Part shown: in pieces, positions 1 through 5,148 of the stretch
Position numbering within the stretch: position 1 is the first letter of the stretch
Layout: every line of letters begins with the position of its first letter
Source of the DNA: Thermoanaerobaculia bacterium
GTDB taxonomy: Bacteria > Acidobacteriota > Thermoanaerobaculia > Multivoradales > JAHEKO01
Length of the DNA stretch: 7,736 nt
Direction of reading: 5' to 3'
Assembly (NCBI GenBank): GCA_029287645.1
Contig: JARFQS010000425.1
Coordinates: 1 to 7,736 of the forward strand
The notes under the pieces: model-generated
Seen by the model: only the letters and a program-made list of their open reading frames with translations
The model's database searches: none
What the model was told of the DNA's origin: nothing
Position numbers and translations under genes: made by a program

Positions 1-890
1 TCAAGGTCAAGGGTGACATGGACATCGAGCTGCCGCCCGAGGTCTTCAGCGTCCGCAAGTGGCAGTGCAAGGTGGTCTCCAACGAGAACGTGGCCACCTT
101 CATCAAGGAGCTCAGACTCGCGCTTCCGGCCGGTGAGGACGTTCCGTTTCGGGCCGGGGGCTACATCCAGATCGAGAGCCCACCCCACGTAGTCAACTAC
201 AAGGACTTCGAGATCGAGGACGAGTATCGCGAAGAATGGGACAAGTTCGACATGTGGCGTTACGTCTCGAAGGTTGAAGAGGACGTCACCCGGGCCTACT
301 CGATGGCCAACTACCCCGAAGAGAAGGGCACCATCCTGCTCAACGTTCGGATCGCCTCACCGCCACCACGGTCGCCGGAAGGCACGCCACCTGGCAAGAT
401 GTCGTCCTACATCTTCAATCTCAAGCCGGGTGACGAGGTGACGATCTCCGGCCCCTACGGCGAGTTCTTCGCCAAGGAAACCGACGCCGAGATGATGTTC
501 ATCGGTGGCGGCGCCGGAATGGCCCCGATGAGGTCCCATATCTTCGACCAGCTCAAGCGCCTGGATAGCAAGCGCAAGATCACCTACTGGTACGGAGCCC
601 GCAGCTTGCGAGAAGCCTTCTACCAGGACGAGTTCGACGAGCTCGCCGCGAAGCACGACAACTTCGACTGGCACTTGGCCCTCTCCGAACCGTTGCCGGA
701 GGACAACTGGACCGGCATGACGGGGTTCATCCACCAGGTCGTCTTCGACAACTACCTCAAGGATCACCCCGCACCCGAGGACATCGAGTACTACCTGTGC
801 GGCCCACCGCTGATGCTTCAAGCCTGCATGAAGATGTTTGAAGACCTCGGGGTCGAGGAAGAGAACATCGCCTTCGACGATTTTGGATGA
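1..890 (+). CDS. nqrF: NqrF, Na+-translocating NADH:quinone reductase subunit F (C-terminal part, 5' end outside window)
   Basis: NqrF is the NADH-oxidising subunit of the Na+-NQR complex. It passes electrons from NADH through FAD and a 2Fe-2S cluster into the membrane subunits. The frame is already open at base 3, so the gene starts upstream. The first ATG in this frame (18) is internal. The missing part should be the N-terminal membrane helix and the ferredoxin domain, roughly 110 residues judging from the usual length near 408. Counting from that internal Met, the FAD-binding motif RAYSMANYP is at residues 92-100, the nucleotide-binding loop [11 protein letters not shown] at 163-173 and the NADH-side CGPPLM at 261-266. 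The insert VNYKDF...WDKF near 59-78 and the C-terminal DDFG are typical of NqrF rather than of general ferredoxin reductases. The stop codon overlaps the apbE start (ATGA). Identification is secure. Confidence 0.97.
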   Translation, partial: KVKGDMDIELPPEVFSVRKWQCKVVSNENVATFIKELRLALPAGEDVPFRAGGYIQIESPPHVVNYKDFEIEDEYREEWDKFDMWRYVSKVEEDVTRAYSMANYPEEKGTILLNVRIASPPPRSPEGTPPGKMSSYIFNLKPGDEVTISGPYGEFFAKETDAEMMFIGGGAGMAPMRSHIFDQLKRLDSKRKITYWYGARSLREAFYQDEFDELAAKHDNFDWHLALSEPLPEDNWTGMTGFIHQVVFDNYLKDHPAPEDIEYYLCGPPLMLQACMKMFEDLGVEEENIAFDDFG

Positions 891-1927
891 TCCCCCCTAC
901 CCTCCAGGTCTTGAGGTCCTGGGGTCTTGTGGGACTGGGCTTCTTGCTGTCCTGTGGGCAGCCGGTCGAGGGGCCGCAGCTCCATACGTTCACCGGGCCT
1001 ACGATGGGGACCAGCTACACGGTCAAGGTCGTGGCGCATGAGCTCGACGACGAGCGCAGGGGTGAGCTGCAGGAGTTGATCCAGAACCAGCTCGACGACG
1101 TGAACTCCAAGATGTCGCACTACCTGGGGGACTCCGAGCTCACGCTGCTGAACAGATGGCAGAGCGTCGAGCCCTTCTCGGTCTCCCAAGAGACCTTCGA
1201 GGTTCTCAACCACGCCCTGAGAGTCAGCCAGCTTTCCGGGGGTGCTTTCGATGTCACGATCGCACCCCTGGTCGACGCTTGGGGTTTCGGTCCTCCCGGA
1301 CGGCCCACCGATCCGCCCCAGCAAGAGGCCATCGATCGCTTGCTCGCATGGACCGGGTGGGAGTTTCTCGAGCTGCTTCCCGACGGCCCATCCGTGCGAA
1401 AACTCGTTCCAGAGCTCACCTTCGATCTCTCTGCCATCGCGAAGGGTTACGGTGTGGACCAGGTGGCGGAAGCCCTGGAGAGCGAGGAGGTGGAGCACTA
1501 CATGGTGGAAGTCGGAGGCGAGATCCGCACCCGGGGCTCGAATCCGAACGGTAACCCCTGGCGCATCGCCATCGAGAAACCCGACCCGACTCAACGGGAA
1601 ATGCAGCTCGTTCTTCCGTTGAGCAATCTCTCTCTGGCCACTTCCGGCGACTACCGGAACTACTACGAGGAAGAGGGAAAGCGCATCTCTCACACGATCG
1701 ATCCCCGCACCGGGTGGCCCATTACCCATTCCGTAGCCTCGGTCAGCGTGGTCCACCGGGAGTGCGTGCAGGCAGACGCATTCGCGACAGCACTGTTGGT
1801 TCTGGGCCCCGACGGCTTCGAGCTGGCGGAGGAGCTCGGCCTGGCGGCCTTCTTCCTGGCGCGCAGCCCGGACGGTGGCTTCGCCGAGCGCCAGACCCCT
1901 GCGTTCTCAGCTCTCCTCGAGAACTAG
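887..1927 (+). CDS. apbE: ApbE, FAD:protein FMN transferase, predicted lipoprotein
   Basis: ApbE uses FAD and Mg2+ to attach FMN covalently to a threonine; in Na+-NQR its targets are NqrB and NqrC. The 346-residue length is usual. The N-terminus has a hydrophobic segment (about residues 13-21) and a lipobox LLSC with Cys23, so the protein is probably anchored as a lipoprotein on the periplasmic side of the inner membrane. Family motifs in order are GPTMGTSY (37-44), [10 protein letters not shown] (81-90), [19 protein letters not shown] (118-136), [12 protein letters not shown] (180-191), VEVGGEIR (207-214), SGDYRNYY (253-260), [10 protein letters not shown] (269-278) and ADAFATAL (296-303). 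Asp297 and Thr301 match the metal-binding residues. The start at 887 is supported by the lipobox and by the four-base overlap with nqrF. No Shine-Dalgarno lies close upstream, so translation is probably coupled to nqrF. Bases 908-931, coding for residues 8-15, are three copies of the octamer repeat found at 5076-5139. Confidence 0.96.
   Translation: MIPPTLQVLRSWGLVGLGFLLSCGQPVEGPQLHTFTGPTMGTSYTVKVVAHELDDERRGELQELIQNQLDDVNSKMSHYLGDSELTLLNRWQSVEPFSVSQETFEVLNHALRVSQLSGGAFDVTIAPLVDAWGFGPPGRPTDPPQQEAIDRLLAWTGWEFLELLPDGPSVRKLVPELTFDLSAIAKGYGVDQVAEALESEEVEHYMVEVGGEIRTRGSNPNGNPWRIAIEKPDPTQREMQLVLPLSNLSLATSGDYRNYYEEEGKRISHTIDPRTGWPITHSVASVSVVHRECVQADAFATALLVLGPDGFELAEELGLAAFFLARSPDGGFAERQTPAFSALLEN
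908..931 (+). repeat. Three tandem GTCTTGAG-type octamers inside the apbE signal peptide
   Basis: The three units are GTCTTGAG (908-915), GTCCTGGG (916-923) and GTCTTGTG (924-931). They lie on the same strand as the larger array at 5076-5139. They encode residues 8-15 of ApbE (VLRSWGLV), the basic and early hydrophobic part of the signal peptide. In this frame two perfect units would read GTC TTG AGG TCT TGA, a stop. The second unit carries a GGG ending, so the codon is TGG (Trp12) and the frame stays open. The match to the array is seen directly; common origin is inferred. Confidence 0.7.
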
Positions 1928-1962
1928 CGTAGTCCTGGAATCCCCACCTCCCCAGAATTGTT

Positions 1963-1966
1963 AGGA
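1963..1966 (+). promoter_or_regulatory. Ribosome binding site of nqrM
   Basis: AGGA lies 8 bases before the ATG at 1975. It supports that start for the short nqrM gene. The gap between the apbE stop and this start is only 47 bases and shows no hairpin terminator, so nqrM is probably read from the same transcript as apbE. Confidence 0.6.
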
Positions 1967-1974
1967 TCAGTGAG

Positions 1975-2181
1975 ATGCAGCTATTCCTCTTGAGCGCCGT
2001 GATCATCGCCCTCGCCATGGCAGGCATGGCAGTCGGGGTGCTGCTGAGCAACCGCTGCCTGCGTGGCTCCTGCGGTGGCCCCGATGTTCTCGGGCCGAAT
2101 GGGGAATCGCTCACCTGTGCCACCTGCCCCAATCGCGACCAGCCGACAGAAGCAGACCCGCCCGTTCAGACGACCCTCTGA
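1975..2181 (+). CDS. nqrM: NqrM, Na+-NQR maturation protein (DUF539 family)
   Basis: NqrM is a small membrane protein needed to assemble active Na+-NQR. It is thought to deliver or help insert the iron centre coordinated by cysteines of the membrane subunits NqrD and NqrE. This 68-residue protein has one N-terminal membrane helix (about residues 3-24) followed by the family hallmark RGSCGG (30-35) and a cysteine pair CATC (48-51). Including Cys28, four cysteines (28, 33, 48, 51) could bind metal. The remembered family pattern has one Cys in the GSCGG motif and three in the C-terminal cluster, so here one cysteine appears to have moved to the end of the membrane helix. The acidic, proline-containing tail after residue 55 has no recognised motif. 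Position directly after nqrF and apbE matches the arrangement in Vibrio-type nqr loci and supports the call. Confidence 0.88.
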   Translation: MQLFLLSAVIIALAMAGMAVGVLLSNRCLRGSCGGPDVLGPNGESLTCATCPNRDQPTEADPPVQTTL

Positions 2182-2205
2182 ATCGGCTACCCCCAAGAGG
2201 ATCTA

Positions 2206-2235
2206 TCGAAACAACCGCCTGCGATGATCTACAAT
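2206..2235 (+). promoter_or_regulatory. Candidate sigma70-type promoter of the copZ-csoR-copA operon
   Basis: A TACAAT -10 box (2230-2235, five of six matches to TATAAT) lies 18 bases after TCGAAA (2206-2211, four of six matches to TTGACA). The predicted transcription start near 2242 falls at the edge of the inverted repeat at 2244-2265, which suits repression by CsoR. The -35 is weak and the call rests on pattern alone. Confidence 0.45.
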
Positions 2236-2243
2236 CCAGGATC

Positions 2244-2265
2244 ACCCCTCCCCCCGGGGGGTGGG
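2244..2265 (+). promoter_or_regulatory. Candidate CsoR operator (C-tract/G-tract inverted repeat)
   Basis: CCCTCCCCCC (2246-2255) is followed at once by GGGGGGTGGG (2256-2265), pairing at nine of ten positions. In a second register ACCCC (2244-2248) pairs with GGGGT (2258-2262). CsoR-family repressors bind pseudo-palindromes with C and G tracts ended by A/T, usually over or just after the promoter. This site lies just after the -10 box and 32 bases before the operon that encodes the repressor. There is no loop and no U-run, so a terminator is unlikely. Confidence 0.55.
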
Positions 2266-2284
2266 AATCGAGACTTCGACCCAT

Positions 2285-2289
2285 AGGAG
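2285..2289 (+). promoter_or_regulatory. Ribosome binding site of copZ
   Basis: AGGAG lies 8 bases before the copZ ATG at 2298. It is a strong Shine-Dalgarno sequence and decides the copZ start. Confidence 0.75.
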
Positions 2290-2297
2290 AACGAGCC

Positions 2298-2501
2298 ATG
2301 ACGAAACTGAAGATCGACGGAATGTCCTGCGAGCACTGTGTCCGGGCGGTTTCTGGTGCTCTCGAAGAGGTGCCCGGAGTCGACACCGTCGTCGAGGTGA
2401 GCCTCGATCGTGGGGAGGCCATCGTCGAAGGCAACGCCGAGACCGCATCCCTCATCGCGGCCGTCGAGGAAGAGGGTTACCGCGCGGAGGCCGTCGAATG
2501 A
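2298..2501 (+). CDS. copZ: CopZ-like copper chaperone (heavy-metal-associated domain)
   Basis: This 67-residue cytoplasmic protein is a single heavy-metal-associated domain with the Cu(I)-binding loop GMSCEHC (8-14; ligands Cys11 and Cys14). The expected beta-alpha-beta-beta-alpha-beta order fits the sequence, with helix 1 from about 14 to 25, a VPGVDTVVEVSL strand region, and the final EEEGYRAE. CopZ proteins shuttle Cu(I) to the exporting ATPase and can deliver or withdraw copper from the CsoR sensor. It is the first gene of the copper operon, has a strong ribosome binding site, and overlaps csoR by four bases (ATGA). A free mercury- or zinc-binding domain would look similar, but csoR and a Cu(I)-type ATPase next door favour copper. 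Confidence 0.93.
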   Translation: MTKLKIDGMSCEHCVRAVSGALEEVPGVDTVVEVSLDRGEAIVEGNAETASLIAAVEEEGYRAEAVE

Positions 2502-2791
2502 ATCACGTCGAGTGTCACGGTCTGCACCTCGACCCGAAGACCCGTGACGACACCCGCCGTCGGCTGCTCTCCATCAAGGGTCACGTCGAGGGCATTCTCC
2601 GCATGCTCGACGACGAAACGGTCTACTGTGTCGACGCACTGAAGCAGATCAAGGCGGTCAACGGAGCCCTCGACAAGGTGGGCACCCTCGTGCTCCGCAG
2701 CCATCTGCGGGACCATGTCGTCACCGCCCAAGAGCGGGGCGATGTAGACGAGATCGTCGAAGAGCTCATGGAAGTGCTGAAGTACAGATAG
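2498..2791 (+). CDS. csoR: CsoR-family copper-sensing transcriptional repressor (Cys-His-His type)
   Basis: This 97-residue all-helical protein belongs to the CsoR/RcnR family, which binds operator DNA when metal-free and lets go on binding metal. The family core [12 protein letters not shown] (27-38), [10 protein letters not shown] (42-51) and [10 protein letters not shown] (65-74) is clear. Aligned to Mycobacterium tuberculosis CsoR (Cys36, His61, Cys65), the ligands here are Cys44, His69 and His73, so the third ligand is His. The second-shell residues that mark Cu(I) sensors, Tyr and Glu, are kept as Tyr43 and Glu89. The ATG at 2498 is chosen because GGAGG (2486-2490) lies 7 bases upstream, the family length fits, and it overlaps the copZ stop. 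The same frame runs open further upstream through copZ, but that extension is out of frame with copZ and is not real. It probably represses its own operon through the site at 2244-2265. A nickel/cobalt RcnR-like role is possible from the ligands but less likely given the neighbours. Confidence 0.93.
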   Translation: MNHVECHGLHLDPKTRDDTRRRLLSIKGHVEGILRMLDDETVYCVDALKQIKAVNGALDKVGTLVLRSHLRDHVVTAQERGDVDEIVEELMEVLKYR

Positions 2792-2805
2792 CCGGAAGCG
2801 CCGGG

Positions 2806-5067
2806 ATGACACGCGAAACGTCCACAGCCGAGACGCTCAGCATCGGGGTCAAAGGGATGACCTGCGCCGCCTGTGTGGCCCGCGTCGAGCGCACCCTACA
2901 GAAGCAACCCGGCGTCGAATCGGCCACCGTCAATCTGGCCATGGAGAGCGCCTCCGTCGACTATCTGCCCGAGACGGTCGATCCGAAGCAGCTTTTCGAG
3001 GCCATTTCCCGCGCAGGCTATGAACCGGTCGAGCCCACCGACACAGACGAGCATGAATTCGAGCGCGAGGTCGAGCACGGCGACCTGCTGCGAGATCTCC
3101 GGCTAGCCGCGTTGCTGACACTGCCTCTATTCGTCGTCTCCATGGGCCCGATGTTGGTGCCAGGCCTGCAAGCTGCAAAATCAGCCCTCCTGCCTGCCAA
3201 GGCCTGGGGCTGGATCGAGCTTCTGTTGGCCACACCTGTTCAGTTCGTGGTGGGACGGCGCTTCTATGCACAGGGCTGGGCCGAGATCCGGCATGGCAGC
3301 CCCGGCATGAGCTCGCTGGTCATGATGGGAAGCTCGGCCGCCTATTTCTACTCGGTGCTGGCCGTGCTTGCGCCACAGCTCTTTCCTGCCGGCACGGCCA
3401 ATCTCTACTTCGAGGCGGCCGCGGTCATCATCACTCTCATCCTCTTCGGGAGATTCCTGGAGGCTCGAGCCAAGGGCCGCACCTCCGAAGCGATCCGCAA
3501 ACTGATGCACCTGCAGGTCAAGAACGCCCGCGTGGTTCGCGACGGTGAGCCAGTGGAGATCCCCATCGAAAAGGTGATGCCCGGGGACCTCGTCCAGGTC
3601 CGACCCGGGGAGCGGATCCCTGTGGACGGAGTCCTCACCGTGGGCACCAGCGTCGTGGACGAGATCATGATTTCGGGAGAACCGGTGCCCGTCGAGAAGG
3701 AACCGGATGCAGAAGTGGTCGGCGGGACGGTCAACGGGACCGGTGCCTTCCTCATGAGAGCCACCCGCGTCGGCTCCGACACGCTTCTGGCGCAGATCAT
3801 CCGTATGGTCCAGGAGGCCCAGGCCGGCAAGCCACCCATTCAACGCCTCGCCGATCGCATCGCCGGGATCTTCGTACCCGTCGTGATCGGCATCGCAGTG
3901 ATCACCTTTGCCATCTGGCTGCTCGTCGGACCGAGCCCGACCTTGAACTATGCCTTCGTCGCCGCGGTCAGCGTGCTGGTCATCGCCTGCCCCTGCGCCA
4001 TGGGTCTGGCGACTCCCACGGCGATCATGGTGGGCACCGGCAGAGGTGCAGAGATGGGGGTCCTCTTCCGTCGTGGCGAAGCTCTGGAGACTTTGGCGAA
4101 AGTGGAGGTCATCGTTCTCGACAAGACTGGGACGCTCACCAGGGGCCACCCGGAGTTGACCGATTTCGTGCCCCTCGGTCAACACAACGAGGAGATCTTG
4201 GCGTGGGTGGCGGCGGCCGAAGCCCAAAGCGAGCACCCCATCGCCCGGGCGATCGTCGATGCGGCCCACCGTCGCGGACTCGATTGGAAACGCCCCGAGT
4301 CCTTCCACGCCAAGCCAGGTCTCGGCATCGAGGCGCGGGTCGAAGGACACGAGCTACGGATCGGCGCAGAACGCTTCATGGAAGATCTGGGAATCGACCT
4401 GACTTCGGTCGGAAACCTCGGCCCAGACCTGGCCGCACAGGCGAAGACCGTGCTCTATGTCGCCGTCGACGCAGAGCCCGCCGCCGTGCTGGCGGTCGCT
4501 GACTCGCTCAAGGAAGGCAGCGTCGAGGCTGTTCACGCACTGCAGGAGTCCGGGCTCGAGGTCGCCATGATCACCGGCGACAACCCGAACACCGCCGAGG
4601 CGATTGCCAGGCAGGTCGGAATCCGTCAGGTTCTGGCGCAAGTTCTACCCGACCAGAAGGCCAGAGAGGTGAAGCGACTTCAAACCGAGGGCACTCGGGT
4701 TGCTTTCGTCGGCGATGGCATCAACGATGCGCCAGCATTGGCGCAAGCCGATGTCGGGCTCGCCATCGGCACCGGTACCGATATCGCGATCGAAGCTGGC
4801 GACGTGATCCTCATGTCCGGCGACCTGCGCGGCATTGTCAATGCCGTGGCTTTGGCCAAGCGCACCTTCCGCACGATCTTCGGCAACTTCTTCTGGGCCT
4901 ATGCCTACAACGTGGCACTGATCCCGTTGGCGGCTGGAGTCCTGTATCCCTGGATGGGAATCCTGCTCAGCCCCATGTTGGCCGCCGCAGCGATGAGCGT
5001 GTCCAGCCTCTTCGTGGTGACCAACAGTCTGAGACTGCGAGGATTCGAGGCGCCGTTGGCAGGGTAG
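2806..5067 (+). CDS. copA: CopA, Cu(I)-exporting P1B-type ATPase
   Basis: CopA uses ATP to move Cu(I) from the cytoplasm across the inner membrane. The 753-residue protein has one N-terminal metal-binding domain with GMTCAAC (17-23), then membrane helices from about residue 97 on. The actuator domain carries ISGEP (289-293), where TGE is replaced by SGE, a variant common in copper pumps. The membrane copper site ACPCAMG is at 394-400, the phosphorylation motif DKTGTLT at 439-445 with Asp439, the nucleotide-domain SEHP at 475-478, GDN at 591-593 and GDGINDAP at 636-643. The late helices contain YN (701-702) and MSVSS (730-734), the signature of Cu(I)/Ag(I) pumps (P1B-1) as opposed to Zn/Cd pumps. 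GGAAG (2794-2798) lies 7 bases before the start, and the gap after csoR is 14 bases, so it is the last gene of the copZ-csoR-copA operon. No motif is missing. Confidence 0.97.
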   Translation: MTRETSTAETLSIGVKGMTCAACVARVERTLQKQPGVESATVNLAMESASVDYLPETVDPKQLFEAISRAGYEPVEPTDTDEHEFEREVEHGDLLRDLRLAALLTLPLFVVSMGPMLVPGLQAAKSALLPAKAWGWIELLLATPVQFVVGRRFYAQGWAEIRHGSPGMSSLVMMGSSAAYFYSVLAVLAPQLFPAGTANLYFEAAAVIITLILFGRFLEARAKGRTSEAIRKLMHLQVKNARVVRDGEPVEIPIEKVMPGDLVQVRPGERIPVDGVLTVGTSVVDEIMISGEPVPVEKEPDAEVVGGTVNGTGAFLMRATRVGSDTLLAQIIRMVQEAQAGKPPIQRLADRIAGIFVPVVIGIAVITFAIWLLVGPSPTLNYAFVAAVSVLVIACPCAMGLATPTAIMVGTGRGAEMGVLFRRGEALETLAKVEVIVLDKTGTLTRGHPELTDFVPLGQHNEEILAWVAAAEAQSEHPIARAIVDAAHRRGLDWKRPESFHAKPGLGIEARVEGHELRIGAERFMEDLGIDLTSVGNLGPDLAAQAKTVLYVAVDAEPAAVLAVADSLKEGSVEAVHALQESGLEVAMITGDNPNTAEAIARQVGIRQVLAQVLPDQKAREVKRLQTEGTRVAFVGDGINDAPALAQADVGLAIGTGTDIAIEAGDVILMSGDLRGIVNAVALAKRTFRTIFGNFFWAYAYNVALIPLAAGVLYPWMGILLSPMLAAAAMSVSSLFVVTNSLRLRGFEAPLAG

Positions 5068-5075
5068 CCGCAGGA

Positions 5076-5139
5076 GTCTTGAGGTCTTGAGGTCTTGAGG
5101 TCTTGAGGTCTTGGGGTCTTGAGGTCTTGGGGTCTTGGA
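5076..5139 (+). repeat. Tandem octamer array, eight units of GTCTTGAG
   Basis: Eight contiguous 8-bp units fill most of the 81-base gap between the convergent copA and the gene at 5149-7736. Units 1-4 and 6 are GTCTTGAG, units 5 and 7 are GTCTTGGG, and unit 8 is GTCTTGGA. The variation is almost all at positions 7 and 8. The unit is not self-complementary, so the array does not form the hairpin of a normal terminator. No promoter or gene is visible in it. The same unit is present in three copies in apbE at 908-931. Confidence 0.92.
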
Positions 5140-5148
5140 GGCGCTAGC

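Noticed and set aside
818..1756. 312-codon open frame on the - strand opposite apbE
   Set aside because: apbE on the + strand carries every family motif. The antisense product resembles no protein and has no ribosome binding site context.
2261..2497. Upstream extension of the csoR frame giving a 176-residue protein
   Set aside because: The extra 79 residues are Arg/Gly-rich and lie out of frame over copZ. The start at 2498 has GGAGG at the right distance and gives the normal family length.
3181..4350. 389-codon open frame on the - strand opposite copA
   Set aside because: It lies wholly inside copA, whose motifs are all intact. Its translation is rich in His, Asp, Gly and Arg with no domain, as expected from a G+C-rich antisense frame.
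5076..5139. CRISPR array
   Set aside because: Units are 8 bp and contiguous with no spacers, so this is a simple tandem repeat.
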